Shown in pieces: positions 1 to 13,200 of a DNA stretch of 64,000 nucleotides. The stretch is from Trichostrongylus colubriformis. Its lineage: Eukaryota; Nematoda; Chromadorea; Rhabditida; Trichostrongylidae. A program made the position numbers and the translations under genes. The notes below the pieces were generated by a model. That model had not been told where the DNA came from. It searched no databases and was given only the letters and a program-made list of their open reading frames with translations. Where the stretch lies: assembly GCA_963978905.1 (NCBI GenBank), contig OZ022260.1:41600259-41664258 (forward strand), given 5' to 3'. Positions within the stretch are counted from its first letter, which is position 1. Every line of letters starts with the position of its first letter.

Positions 1-220
1 CAGTTCTTCTTTCAGTTGCAAGTCGTTGGCCTTCTTAATTTTATGTATTCAGTTGGTGATGACTTTCGCACCTCACATCTGATCTGATTTTCACCAATAT
101 TCAAATCTTGCAATGATTTTGAAGTAAACAAAGAACCAACACAAAAAGTGCACCGTATCCGATTCTAGTTATGACTAGTGATATCAGCTATCTCTGGATA
201 TATTTTGCAACTGAATTTAA

Positions 221-232
221 CAGTATTCAGAT
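221..232 (+). promoter_or_regulatory. Candidate spliced-leader acceptor before RTN4IP1 homologue
   Basis: The sequence ACAGTATTCAG ends two bases before the ATG at 233 and matches a nematode 3' splice site. No upstream coding exon joins to it. That pattern fits trans-splicing of a spliced leader onto a very short 5' UTR. Inference from position only. Confidence 0.5.
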
Positions 233-2572
233 ATGCGTACAACTTGCCTTTGTCGGCTTTCCTTGTCGAGTGTCAGGCATACTATGCGAGCTTGGATTGC
301 ACAATCGCCCACCGATCCAGTGAAACTAAAGACTATTCCATTACCAGTGCTCACAAAACCCGACCAGGTTCTTATCAGAGTCAAAGTAAGTAAGGATCAT
401 CCTTGCTTTGTTTGATAACATCATCATTATCAACAAATCATGTCCAAACATGTCAGTAAACCAGTGGGGAGAACCTCTCTATTTCCGCGGGTTAATTGAA
501 GTTTCAATTCACGGCAGAAAAAAAACCGTGGTACTGCTCCTTTCGCTATAAGGATGCTTTGTCTAGGAATGCTGCGATCAAAGGGCGGGGTGTGGAAATG
601 GGCGGAGCGTGTCAAGTGGAATGGCCGTGGATTTTCTGACGTGTGAGAAAATATGAAACTCATGAGCGATTCCATGTAGCAAACCTCTCTCAAGGAAAAA
701 GAAACTAATGCTGTCTCCACCAGGAGCTGTTATTGAATTCAATTTTCTCATTATCAGTATTTTGTGAAATTCTACAAATTTCATACCCAGGCAGCCAGCG
801 TGAATCCGGTCGATGTATTGATGGTGAAGGGATATGGCAAAGAAGTTCTGGGAGCTTGGAAGCGCTTAGATACTTTTGATCCCGCCGCGAGTCGATTTCC
901 TTTGACTCCTGGAAGGGATTGCGCTGGTATCGTGGAAGCTGTTGGACCGGCAGTGCATGGGCTACATCCCGGCGATGAGGTGTGTACTTCTACCTCTGTT
1001 CGTTATCTTTTTGCTAGCTTCGTATCATTATAGCAGACTGATATTCTGTAGAGCGTTGTTTCCTGAGAAGCCTCTAGTCTATTGATGATGAAAGATAATA
1101 TTCCATGATAGAAATATAATTTTGCCAACAACAGAAACCGCGATGTAGTCATCAGACAAATTTCACGTAAACAAGTTGTCATTTGATCCGAAAAGAAAAA
1201 CAACCAGCTTATCATTCAGGTAATGGCCGTAGTTCCAGCACTATGGGCTGGTACACATGCCCAATACGTTGTGACACGGGAGTCATGCTGTTCACGTAAG
1301 CCATCAAATCTGAGCTTCACGGATGCAGCATCCATGCCTTACGTTGGCAGTACGGCTTGGGCGGCTCTTGTTTGCGTGGCGAGATTGAACCACAATTCGA
1401 AACCCAGTTAGTCGCTATATAATTCTGGCTGGCCACAAAATTAAAAAGGCCAAGACTGTTTTGTTATAGCTGAACGAGTACTCATCCACGGTGGAAGTGG
1501 CGGAGTGGGTACGATAGCTATTCAACTGCTCAAAGCTTGGGGTACTGAAAAAGTAGTAACCACATGCTCAAAAGATAGGTAAGCCCTTCTCTTGTGTAAC
1601 TTCTCCTCCAGCTGATTCGAAGCTGCGTTTCGATTTATCGCGTTGCGAATTCATACGTACTTCGCAATGTAGTCGTAAGACCACTGCTTCTCGTGCTCCA
1701 GCTTGAGTTTACGAACCGACTGTGTGGCAAAATATTAATGGAACTTAAGAAACGAGATAGTCATACGGCTGTGTTGCGTGTTAATGTAATCCTGAAATCA
1801 GTTGCCACGTTCTTTCAAGAACGGTGCAGTAATTTTTGATGTTATGTTTATTTTCTGTTCAGTGAAAACCTGGTGCGAAAGCTTGGTGCCATTCCCATCG
1901 ATTATCGATCAGAAGACGCTCGAGATCGTCTCATCGAGGAGGGGCCATTTGAAGTGGTCTTTGACTGTGTAGATTCCGATTTGGCAAGATGGAGCGATAA
2001 GGTGAAGCATGCACTAGCCCAGTGCACTTTCAGAAATTTGAATGATTCTTTGAAGAATGAGGAAAAGGATCGACAAACTTTCATTGAAATGAAGCCTTAA
2101 TTGTTTCTTTAGATCATGACTGTATGGAAGAATAGCGTTCATGTGTCCGTGGTTAGCCCATTAATGAGAGAGACTGACCGACATGGCCTTGTACAGGGTC
2201 TGGCAACTGCTGCTGTGAAATATTTCTGTAGAAGTTATGAGGTTGGTCATTCGGTGCATATAATTTATGCGCCTTGAAATTCCGGGATTTTCTGTGAATT
2301 CCTTTCACTGTTTAAGAGTGCTCTGCGTGGACGATGGTTCTCCTACGCGTACTTTATGCCAAATCATGAGTGCATGCTTCATCTGTCAAAATTAGCCGGA
2401 GAGGGAAAGGTATCTTTATTGCAATTTTCAAAGAAACCACTGTGAAAGGCATCTTGCCCTGTTCAAGATTGTACCAATAGTGGAACGAGTACAACCGTTT
2501 GATCAGTTGCCAGCAGCATATGAAAAGGTCTCGGCTCTACACGGACGTGGTAAAACAGTTTTGACTTGGTAG
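233..2572 (+). CDS. RTN4IP1: RTN4IP1-like NADPH-dependent quinone oxidoreductase (zinc-binding dehydrogenase-like MDR family)
   Basis: Eight exons join in phase: 233-385, 791-979, 1220-1406, 1470-1578, 1863-2001, 2113-2241, 2317-2409, 2468-2572, giving 367 aa. Residues 1-17 are basic and hydroxylated (MRTTCLCRLSLSSVR), fitting a mitochondrial presequence. The GroES-like part contains AASVNPVDV and PLTPGRDCAGIVEAVG. The nucleotide-binding loop is HGGSGGVG at about 183-190, followed by LVRKLGA and a C-terminal GRGKTVLTW. No zinc-ligand set is evident, as in quinone reductase-type members. Family knowledge: human RTN4IP1 is a mitochondrial NADPH oxidoreductase linked to coenzyme Q and complex I; the C. 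elegans homologue is rad-8. Start chosen at 233 because a splice-acceptor-like site precedes it and a second Met at about 18 would remove the presequence. The gene stands alone; the next plus-strand gene is 3.1 kb away. Confidence 0.93.
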
Positions 2573-2769
2573 GTTGACGCTGCACTGTTCTATAAATGTA
2601 ACTAACATGCTCTTTGTATCAATGATTGTAGCGAATAATAGTACTACCTGAAGATGTGTTTTATGATGGCATCTTTCAAAAACGGTGTATGTCGACTGGA
2701 AACATGTTTAGTATTAGATCTCATCGCCTGACGAACAAATTGTATTTAACTACCTCGAATGCCCTATTT

Positions 2770-3166
2770 GGCACTATTCAACTATCACTGCCCCAGACAC
2801 AGTTGGTCTAAAAATTTCTTCGCTGAAACGTAGACCAGTGGATCATTTGGGGTGCTATTTACGAATATGACACCGTTTTTAGCGTTGGCGCCAGTATGGT
2901 GCAATTGCACCATGTTGGTAACAACAATTCGTTTCCATCGAAATCGCTGAAACATAGTCCACGAGGTTGTTTTGAGTGCTGATCACGAATATGACCGACA
3001 CGAATTGTTCCAAGGAGATGGTATGGTCCAGAAAGAACCTCCCCATCGCATACAATCCCTGAAATATTCGTGATCAACCCCCAAATACCCCGTATAGGCG
3101 ACGTTTCGGCGAAAAAAAATTTTCCAACAAATAGCGATACGGGGTAGTGATAATTGAATAGTGTCC
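2770..3166. repeat. Fold-back MITE-like repeat, about 400 bp
   Basis: The left end (CACTATTCAACTATCACTG) is mirrored at 3143-3165 as an imperfect inverted repeat. The match continues inward through a GAAACGT motif (2825-2831 against 3099-3105) and a block ending in a gap. Two internal copies of a CACGAATATGAC-like motif occur near 2862 and 2986. No coding capacity is recognised, so it looks like a non-autonomous element just downstream of the RTN4IP1 homologue. Confidence 0.7.
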
Positions 3167-3675
3167 TCTATTCTACTGTTCCGAGTTCCATTCTTTCACT
3201 GTCAGTATTCTTCGTACAAGATTTTATAATTTAAGGTTTTGGTGAAGAAAAAGCTATAAAGATTCGAAGTATCTCTTTGTGACACATGTTTTGAAGACAG
3301 GTCTCTCAGTAGCGTAAGGTATCACTCACAGATCTGCGGCGTAAGGAAATGGCACAAAGAGACGACTCAAATGTTATTAAGTCCCAATTCATAGACCATA
3401 GAAAAAATTTTGTGTGCTATTTCTGGAATTAAATGACATGAGTTCTATATACAGTATATTAAGTATATAAGGTATAATATTAGGTGATTAAAAAGAAACC
3501 ACAATACTCAATTTGAATTAAACTGTCCGTAACTGGCAACAATATTCGCTTAATGACGACTTGAGCTACGACTGGAATGGTGATAAGAGCGCCTTGCAAG
3601 GCTTGCTGAGCAGAACGAGCACGTCCGATAAAATTTGAGTGGTGAGGGGATCACTGCAACGAGGCGATGTCCTTT

Positions 3676-3908
3676 GGGTCAAATAAAGTCGGGGGGGGGG
3701 GGGGAGACGCAAGTTTGCGTCAACGTTTCACCCACGTCAAAGCTTCTTTCCCTCCCTAGGCTTAGGCTAAAGCAGATGAGACCTATGCTTCGAGATATGC
3801 TTTTTCATGTGGAAGGAAGAGATATCAATTTTAGCCTAAGCCTAAGGAGGGAAAGGAGTTTTGACGTTGACGCAAAGTTGCGTCTCCCCCCCTGACTTTA
3901 TTTGACCC
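3676..3908. repeat. Fold-back MITE with GGGTCAAATAAAGTC ends and a G14 tract
   Basis: Perfect 15-bp terminal inverted repeats (GGGTCAAATAAAGTC at 3676 and its complement ending at 3908) enclose arms with further mirrored blocks: GACGCAA/TTGCGTC, GTCAAAGC/TTTTGACG and CCTAGGCTTAGGCTAA/TTAGCCTAAGCCTAAGG. A run of 14 G occupies 3691-3704 in the left arm, and only 7 C sit at the matching place in the right arm. The TTAGGCTTAGGC-like core recalls two units of the nematode telomere repeat. Confidence 0.8.
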
Positions 3909-3954
3909 TGTCCTTCTTCACTATCACTAACAATAGAAGCTGAGCAATGGCTAA

Positions 3955-4032
3955 GAGTCACGGTAGCGTAATGGATTAGCACATAGGCAGGTAAAGCTTG
4001 GAGTCGGGGTTCGAGTCCCGTCGAGACCACAG
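3955..4032 (+). repeat. Decayed tRNA-like element (possible SINE head)
   Basis: An A-box-like TAGCGTAATGG (about 3964) is followed 45-50 bases later by a B-box GGTTCGAGTCC (about 4009). The T-arm pairs for only four base pairs and the flanking sequences do not form an acceptor stem, so this is not a functional tRNA gene by eye. Most likely a tRNA-derived repeat or tRNA pseudogene. Confidence 0.4.
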
Positions 4033-5701
4033 CCATCGCTCTGACTCGGCATCCTTGTAACGACGCCATGAATGTTGTTCTCGTATAGCGATAGCACCAA
4101 AGACGCACACTACGTGGCGGGAGCACGGCAATGCCTCGGGGAATCCTCGGAAGAAAGCAAGGGTTTGTATTATTCAAACAGAGCCTAAGCTACAGGAATC
4201 GGGTGGGTTTCCATGGATGAGAGACTAAGATGCAGCCACCATCACACTTGGGGATAAAGTTTGGAAGACACTTTGGCTGATAGGATTTGCATGCCAGTAG
4301 TTTTCGACAGAATCCTCCCAAATCAATCCAATTTCCGGAACTGTTATTGCATCGGTTTTGGATTATGTTCTCATTCGAAATGCCAGTGCTATGAAACACA
4401 AGCTGCATTGATAGCTCTCTTGTGCCTGGCATAGCATAAGTTTTCAGAAAATTAATAATCTTCCAAAATTATCGGGTCGCAACCGCCTTCGCCGTCAGGT
4501 AGTTCGACCCATAGCCACTTAGGCTGAACCTTTACTGAGGCGTAAATGCAGGTTCCTGAAGCGTGAAGGTAAAGAAGCCTGCACGATTCAACCATACAGC
4601 CCTGCCTTCCCCCTCCCCCCCCCCCCCCCACCCCTTCCCCAGACGTGATGCTGACAACAACGGCGTCTCAGTGGCAACGACGGGAGAGGAAGCCGGCGGT
4701 CTCTGATGCAATTGGGAAGAAATTCCAATAGTTGATCAAATATATGGGAAACAGGTGATATTTTAGAGTTCGTCATGACACCATCCAGCGGGAACAGACT
4801 TAAAGGCTTTGACGCGGATATCTAATCCAGACCAGATGTCAGGAGGCCCTACTCTTGCCATTTTCGGGGATTCTTTTTTCTGCTCACGTGACGTATTTCT
4901 CAGCACCAATATTTCATAAAAGAACGCTTTAACCCACTCAATAATCGTGGTTTGTACAATTTGGCTCAACCTGAAGAGGAGGCATGATAGCGAGGAAGGG
5001 ATGGACTGCTGGACAATGAACTAGCAATTCAACACATGGGGATTGAAGCAGGAAAAGTGGAAAAAAAGCTTTTGATTCTACTCCAAAACAACACCCATTC
5101 AGTTTTGACTTCTCACTGTGGAAATCTCGCGGTACGCTCTTTTAGCAGTCGTGAAGCATAGCACAATACCACCACCTCAGAAAAAGCATTGCGTCGAAAA
5201 ATCGGATCTCGTCCAGAAAAGGAAAATCAAGTATGGAAGAGGACTATTGAAAAAATAAGCAGTTTTGCCCTACAAGGGCGCCTTCCACCACGCTGTTCAT
5301 TAGCGCGCTCCAATGAGAATTCCCTCGGCGGGAAAACCCACAGCATACACATTTGAAGAACTAAAGTAATTAAAAATACTGTTTTCATCTTTCCCATTTC
5401 TTTTCAATTTTACTAGTGATAACGAAATCATACTTTTTCATGAAGGCATAATTTCGCTCACAAACTAATCAATAAACTTACTTGAGGCAGCTTTGGAGGC
5501 TAATGTTCGGCTGGTTTTCTCGTACCCGGTACTGAGCTAAAAGCGAAGTGTGTCTTTATCTGTATTTGCGATGTAAATCTTGAACATCGCATGCTACAAC
5601 TGTGCTATTGACCTCTTTCAAAACGTATGAGTTTCGACTCACCTCCTCAGATAACGACCCACTACACCGTATTCCTTTGAAACTCACACTCACTAACGGA
5701 G
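4033..5701. other. Intergenic stretch upstream of cdt-1
   Basis: No coding exon was recognised. It contains a C15 run at 4615-4629 inside a pyrimidine-rich patch. A CTCCTCAG acceptor-like site ends at about 5651, roughly 50 bases before the cdt-1 ATG, and could serve for trans-splicing. The remainder is unassigned. Confidence 0.5.
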
Positions 5702-8700
5702 ATGTCATGTCGTAGCACCCGAGCCCGAGCTGCCAAAATTGTGCTCGAAGATACATTGCCCCAAACAAGGAAGATTACTGATGTGTTCAAAGTGAGTTCG
5801 AGTTATTTGCCCTTTTTGTTTTCTGAAGGGACGCTGCAATGAGCCAGAGAGAATGGAACTAGACCCATATGCAGCAGTTGAATTTGTTTCACTAAACTAA
5901 TTAAGGTTACACGAGGTCGTGGAAAACCTCAAAAGAAACTTCACGACGAGGAGCATCGCGTAGAAACAAAGCAGGCCCGGGCGCCGAGATTACTTAAACA
6001 GGCAAGTAACTTGTTCCGGGTTGATGGTCACTTTTATATGCAATATTTGTTGATTTAAGGAGTCGCCTGAGAATGATTGTTCATCAACAAAAGCTGCTAG
6101 TATATGCTCACCCCCGAAACGGGCGAAAAAGGTATAACTCAAATAAAGAAGCTTTTTAGCTGCGTTAGAGCTCAGCTTTTCTATTAAAATCTTTGCAGTG
6201 TCCTGCTCACAATGCACCAGTAAGCGTCAGTAAAGTGTTATTCTCCGCGAACGATTCTGAGTCAAACTCGTTGAAGAAGGAAGTGGTCGCAGAGGTCAAT
6301 CGACATGAGGTATTGGCGTGTCTTACTGTTGTCGCATTGATTTCGTACATTCCATAAACCTAGGTCACTCTATGCACCGAGCAAGAACCTACGGTCGAAT
6401 CCAGTGTTTCTGAAGTAGTGAAATTAGAGGCCTCTACAGAAATCACTACATGTGTAGTTCAGTCTCCTTCTGAAGATACTTTGATATCTAAGGCTGAAGA
6501 ATTGAGCCAAAAACTCGCATCGAAGGGTACGTCTCCTTTTCATTTCTTTGTCCTCATTCGTTGCGTACTTTGTCTAGTTTGGGCGCGCGGAATTAATTGG
6601 ATACGCTGGGACGACACTCGAAGTTTGAGTGAACATTCTTCATTCAGCTGTTCAAATGAAAGCACGGGCTCGAATACGTAATGTCGCTGAGCTGCAGGCA
6701 ATGTTAGCTGAGAAAGGCGCCATTAGATCAATTCATGAACAGGCACAGCGAATCAAGTGCAGACAGGTATTTTCTGTAATACAAAACTAGTACTGATGGT
6801 GTTTTGATGCCACTGGTGCCTCTCACTGGATATCTCCTTTCAATAGCAACAGATTTTCGTATGCCCAATATTCAGGTAGAGGAGCATGCGAAACTTCTCA
6901 AATCTCCAGTAAAATCCGTACCAAAGGGATCTGCTCGTGGACAAGTCATTACCAGAACAAAACCTAACACACCTCACAAAGTACGTGCATGAATAACTTT
7001 TACTGTTGTTTCTATCTATGGAATTACTACTTTCCAGCACATAGAACCGTCGACATCTGCTGTGCCTGAGTTCATTCTTCCCACCCACAAGACACCTGCC
7101 AAAGAGTCGTTAGATGAGTTTGAGTTGAAAGAAACAAGGTAAATAGTGAAATTGACATTATCTACATGGTACGTTAATGACATTTGATTCAGGCATATTT
7201 TTGAATACGGTAAAGCTTCACGTCTTATCAATGAAGTTAAAAAGAATTCCTCGCTGCCGCTACCCCGACAATACGACTGTCTACACGAATGCTTTCAATC
7301 ATGTGATAGGGTGAGTAGAGCTGTGATCGAACTACTCACTTTATGCGTTTTAAAACTGTGCAGCAGTTTCGGACATGGTTAGGGGCATCTCTTCAGAATA
7401 TGGTCACCTTTATATCCTTTGTTCGTCGAGTATCATTAACACCATTTTGGTTCCAGTTGAGTATTTTTTGGTGTTTATTGAAAAACTTAAGACATTTTCT
7501 AGGTTGTTTCCATATACACTAACCAAGGAAGGCGATGTGCCGTACTGGAGATCCAGAAGAACGTTGAAAAAAACACACACTTGTAAGTTGAGCGCAAACA
7601 TGTAAATTTACTCTCTTGTTTAGTCTGTTTCCTTCAAACATACATGTATTATTTGCGCTTATTCAAAACAGAGATATTATTTTACGTATGTCTTTCGATT
7701 AAATCCCTTTTCAGAAGTTTCACTCGCAAACATCTAGCCCAGATCCTTCATGTTTATCCGACTTCATATGACGTTCGTTTGGACAAACGTTGGAATGCAT
7801 TTGGTGGTACAGAATCACATGGGAAGATGGAACTGATAATGACGGTTAATCTTGTGGATGGTTCGTTGTTTTCATTTGCCTTCCTTTGTATTACCATGGT
7901 AAAACAGGAATTCAGATTTGACTGGATACATGCTGCCAGATACTCCAGTGAAGTTTGATGACAAGCCGCTTCCAACAGTCACCCCAAGCAAACTCATCTC
8001 TCCTAGGAAAAAGGTGGTCACGGTGCTTCCCAGGTAGATATGAATAAATTGATAGTATACAATCCAGTTGATATATCAATTACTGGAAAGTTTCTTCATG
8101 GACTACGTTATGTGTGGACAATGTGTGATACTGCTCATGTAGCCCCTGTTGTGACTTTTTTCAGAGATCCCGTGTTGGATGCGAAACCTCGTCTTGAAGG
8201 CTGGCGTATGACTTGTAGAAGTCATGTGTTCAGGCATAAGCTTGTGGAAATTGCCAAGAAGTTCCACCAACGTTTCCTGGAGCGTTTGGGGCGTGAGTTC
8301 TTTGAAAGTTCTATTCGACGCTAAAGATTGCTCACATCATTAATTGCCGTTGCAGTTAATATGAAAGATAACGAACTTTCGCAGTTACGTCGCTTCCATC
8401 CTAAGTTCGATCTCGAGGAAGAGTGTGGAGAAATAGAACAGGTAAACATAATTGAGCTTAATTTTAAAGTCCCTATGGCTTATGAGAGCTAGTTTATCGA
8501 TTTTATCTCAGTTGTTTCTTACATCTGCCTCTTCTGACGACACATTTCTTTATTTGATATGCTCCCTATGGCTGTTGATGGAGAGACATTATTTGACTCA
8601 TTGTTGAAGGCGGATCTCCCGGAAGTGGATCATGACGCAAGTGAGCGCCACCTGGAAATGAAGGATTACCTCGCTACGGTCGATACTACCGTACCACTTC

Positions 8701-9659
8701 CTAAGGCTGTTACGGTATGTGCTATACATTGGTTTTCTTTTTACTTTATTCTGTTCCCTTGGCTTCACTTTTTTAAAGCTGCGCTTCTACAGGCTGCCCT
8801 CGAAGATTTGAAGAGCCCTGTGAAAAAGTTGATAAGTTCTAATTCGGCAGTTCCCTTGTCACCGCGCCAATTTGTCGAAAAACAGGCTTCTAAACCGAAA
8901 GGAGCTATGTCATTACTCGAAAGGGTAAGATTTTCATTTTTCGTTGGGTTCAAAGTCAGGTTTATATTGGTTTTTAGATACGAGCGAAAGAAGCTGAAAG
9001 AAAAGCTGCCGAAAAGCTACGAGATCCAGTTATAGAGAAGAAAATTGAACTCCTTCAGCGTATTCTACACGGTCTCTTGAGATGTATTACAACGTAAGCT
9101 TTTCCACTACTCATACATAAAAATTCAATTCTTGTGGTAACCAGGATTAATCGAGCAACTGCCATCTTCGTTTTTCAAAGCTAAGTTGGTTACAGATACT
9201 TCGCTTTTAAGAAGGTTCGCTCATTGGAGTTAAGGACGTTATCTGAGCAGGTCATGAGGAGTCAGTCGTCGATGAATCGTGGTGAGTAATCCAGTCTTTT
9301 GAGCGCCTTTAGCCTCCATACTCTGACGGTTTTTGACATCCATTTTACGTCATGCAATCAGAAGATGAAATGTGAAATTTCCCTAGTATCTAGGTATCTT
9401 CAATTCATCCATCATTTTAGATGCGTTGATGGAACATCTCACGATACTTTGTGAGGTTGCTCCTAATTATGTGGCATTTGCGGAATTTGGTGGTAAGAAG
9501 TACTTACAAATGAAGGAGAACAACTACGCTGCGATTGAGAAGGTGGTACAAGACGAGATGACCCGTCTTCAAACGAGCGCCGGGTCTGTAGCACAGCCGA
9601 TGCAAGGTGTTTCAGTGGCAACCGCAGCCAAAAAGACTGCTGTTAGAGCTCTCTTTTAG
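5702..9659 (+). CDS. cdt-1: DNA replication licensing factor CDT1
   Basis: Eighteen exons join in phase (5702-5791, 5906-6001, 6199-6309, 6364-6526, 6648-6766, 6876-6980, 7038-7138, 7193-7310, 7503-7582, 7715-7860, 7916-8033, 8165-8292, 8356-8441, 8610-8714, 8793-8924, 8978-9093, 9196-9281, 9421-9659) to give 712 aa. Around residues 283-470 lies the geminin-binding fold (SSLPLPRQYDCL, HLAQILHVYPTSY, HKLVEIAKKFHQRFL). At about 560-690 lies the C-terminal MCM-binding winged helix (LLERIRAKEAERK, LSEQVMRS, APNYVAF). Residues 21-33 resemble a PIP degron (RKITDVF). Family knowledge: CDT1 loads MCM2-7 at origins and is destroyed in S phase through PCNA and CRL4. Intron 2 begins GC (CAG|GCAAGT). The acceptor of the exon starting at 8610 is the least certain. 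The disordered N-terminal 260 residues are rich in Lys and Ser. Confidence 0.93.
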
Positions 9660-10219
9660 TATTTACTATTATTTATCTCGATTTTTTAACAGCTTGGTCT
9701 AACAAGGCTGGGCGAGATGGTGTTAACCAGGTTCAGGCAAATTAGTTCTTTCGCGTTCCGATTTTGGGACACTTCGCTTTGGCACTTGACAGCAGTTTGG
9801 CGTAGCGAAGTCAGAAAGTGCAGTGCTTTCTCTGTAGAACCGTCACTCACTCAGCTTTGCCTTTTCATGGGACTCACCTCTTTAAACACTCACATGCAGC
9901 GCTTTACCCTGTTTCTCACCGTAGTACCCTACTTTTATGCATGAAATTAGTATATTATCATGTCTTTTTATATGGTTTTATGGTCACTTATGCCTTGTGA
10001 GGTCCATATGTTTTTCGTTACTTTCGGGACTTTGGCTTTATATGTCAAGTTAGCCATTATTTTCGTACTTTGCCTCGCAAAATCTTCCATTTTACTATTG
10101 TGCAAGAGAATCTGTAAGATGAGATTGCATGCCTGTTTGGTGTTCTTTTGAGAACAAATTTTTTGTATAAATTGTCAAGCATTTATTATATAATCACCGG
10201 AAAGCGTTCAAAGAAAAAA
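9660..10219. other. Intergenic space between convergent genes
   Basis: The 3' ends of cdt-1 (plus) and the TRPA-like gene (minus) face each other across 560 bp. A minus-strand AATAAA (plus-strand TTTATT at 10182-10187) lies about 33 bases past the TRPA stop and is a likely polyadenylation signal. The T-rich remainder encodes nothing I can defend. Confidence 0.6.
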
Positions 10220-13200
10220 TTACAGATCAATGTAGCCCGTCCAGTCGAGACCGATGATCCATTTAGCGTAGCTACGATCGTAGCCACTGGTGTCCTAAAG
10301 AAGTAGACAAGAATCGTAGAACAGATTAAGAATTGACGGCAAATTTTGGACTTGGTCCGAACAAATATGGCGATACCCGGGAAACATTTATCGCCTTACC
10401 ACCGAGTTAATGCATAACGCATCCACTTCTTCAGGAATGTAAGAGAATACGGTGTTTTTTCTGCTCCGTGCTTCACCTCAGTGAGGGTTTGATGGGTATG
10501 TACCGCATAGCTCGCACACACTGCGTCGCACGCCGCTCGTCGTCGTGCGAAATCCTGACATAAGGGCACACACCCGGGGTTGATCAGTGGGCCCCAAGGA
10601 CAGGCAGCCTGGAGCATCCTCTCTATACTTCAAATGGGACCTCTGACGTCAAGCCGCTCCTTCGAAGTTATCACCGTATTGTGATAAGGTACAACAATGT
10701 TTCGCACCGCTTAATCCAATATTGAATACGCAACGTTCTCAGACTGGAAGAGCTTCGTGAAGAAGTTTCTGTGGTTGTTAACAATAGTACGGGTAATTGC
10801 GCAGGCGCTCATTTCATTCAGGTCGAGCATCTCCTCCCATACATAGGTACTAGTTGATGCTGGTACCGCTTTGGGTTACAGGAATAGTGTACAGCTCTGC
10901 GAGTCTTCGTGCATACCAAAAGCGTGTTCAGGTATTACATCAGAGCCAACCGCACACTCTCTCACATATCTATCTATAAGTTACCTTTGGCACATGAAAC
11001 AGATTATGTGCACTTGATTATCTCGCCTGCACCTGGAGTGTGACCTCATTGAAGATTTCAGACACGCCCTGCCCCGAAATCGAATACATGGCGTGTTCTG
11101 GACCAACGGCGGGTGCTCTCCAATCACTTCGATGGGATGCGGGTGACACAATACTCTTTTCAATCCAAACGTAAACCACAAGCGAAGAATTGGCGTTGAT
11201 TCCTCTCCTTCATACGATGCCCAACTAATCTGGTGCATCCGCATGGCACATGGGAGATGGAGTATTAGTAGGGCTCCACCCATGCTCCACCATGGAAAGA
11301 AGAATCCTCATGGCCGCCGTCAGACTTCGCGATTTCGTGTTTTTGCGATTTTGTGGCGTCACACTTTTGCGCGCGATACTACGACCTTGAAATTGTGCAA
11401 TGCTGCAACGTTGTGTGCGGAGCCGCGACACCGCAAAATCGCGAAGTGTGACGGCAGCTTACGGGTAGTGTTTTGAGTAGGAAGAGAGCTCGTATTTTTT
11501 TATTCCTCGGGTGATACGCATCGACCTTCTTTGAGCGATTTTCGAACCGCCGATGAGATGATCTTCCGAACTCAAAAAGTCGTCAATCAACGGTCGCACT
11601 TTGTCCTAGCTATGACAGGGCGTGGCCTACGGACTTGGATGAATATGTATGAAACTATCGCTCCCCGCCACACACCACTTTCGCCACGTACTCTTAGTCT
11701 CGTCACTCATCCAAGTCCGTAGGCCACGCCCTGTCAGGATCTCCGAAATGGATTGTACCAACAAAACCAGTCATGGAAGGGATGACAGGAATCGTATGAT
11801 TGGGGTCCGTTTGAGAGCGTGCTTCTTGACCTTTTATCGCAACGCTTGACCCCACTCCCACGCCATCTTGCTTTAGATTCTAACTTCAGCGCAACACCTC
11901 TCTGAGTTCCGGGTGTGAACAAAGAATCACGATGACAGTTCTTTAGAAACTGATTTGGCAGAAAAAGGAACTAGTATAAAAAGGATAATTACCTCGTAGT
12001 TATCGGGATCGCTTTGTAGCTCTGGAATACCGGAATCAATAGTCTCAATCAGTCTCATCGAGCAGCTTTTGAAGAACACCGACTGGGGTCTTCCTGGAAA
12101 TAAGTGACTCTCAGGAAATTTAAAATTGTACACAATTATGTTTTTTCTCGCAACCTTGAAATAAGAAACTCTATCTCTCTTGACTCCCTTCATGGCTACC
12201 CTTCAAAAAAAAAACATAAAGCAAATTTCATAAAAAAGTAAAATTAATCGGAGAAAACAAACAGTTTCTGGGCAAAAATCGATGACATGCTTAACAAGTA
12301 GATTGACTTATAGAGAAACGGTGTATCGAAAACTACGTCAGCATAGATTTCTCTTTTGTTCTACGATTTGTTTTGCTTCCATACATCATGATACTTTTGA
12401 TGAGGCAAGTTTATAAGTGTGATGTAAGTTTGATTGCTGGGTAATGGATATCAAACAACCGTACCTCTCAAAGGATGAATTCGTACCCGCATTCCAGGCT
12501 CAAGGAAGGACAACTGGTACGCCTGAATGTATACGAAATTAATTTTAAGTGTATTAGACCCCACACCAGAATATGAAAACAACTACCTCCATACAATGGA
12601 TAAATGATTACCTTGTCTGTGTCTTTGCCATTTTCAATCGCCATCGATGATATCACGTGATGACGTGCACCACCTATAAACATATCGATATTGGTGAAGT
12701 ATACCTTGAGAAACGTTGAATTCTACAACAAATTATAAATAGCAGATAAAGCGGAGGTGGACTAGTGGAAAGTGGCGCTACAATGATCCACATGGCTTCT
12801 GGATCAGATCTCCAAGGCAGAGGATCTGTCAATCCGAATTGATTAAACAGGGTATCAGATTTCCGTAAGAAGAAAACGCCTACCTGGATCCTTTCATACA
12901 GAAACTATGTGGGCCAAGGTCACTACGATTCGTGTTGAAGTACGTATTAGAATGCAGTATAACATGTAGAGTGTATGGCGTATCTCAGGATAGAATTGAT
13001 CGACGCCAAGTACTTTCTAACCTTTTTGTTTTAGAAAAAGGCCATTTCCAGAAACCAAATTTGGGTTTTCGCTCTTTTACCCATATTATTCTTCCACTAT
13101 CACAGTGATACATTTTATTTTCTTGATCTGACTTCTCTTCTTTTAAGTACACGCCCATCTTTGACCGCCTTTTATTTTTTGAATGATGCGCCACCATATC

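Noticed and set aside
3955..4032. Functional tRNA gene
   Set aside because: A- and B-box words are present, but the acceptor stem does not pair and the T-stem has only four pairs. Kept only as a tRNA-like repeat.
12985..13197. Extra TRPA exon (frame with GFWKWPFSK)
   Set aside because: Exons 13452-13299 and 12825-12782 already join in phase, and no acceptor gives the needed phase for this piece.
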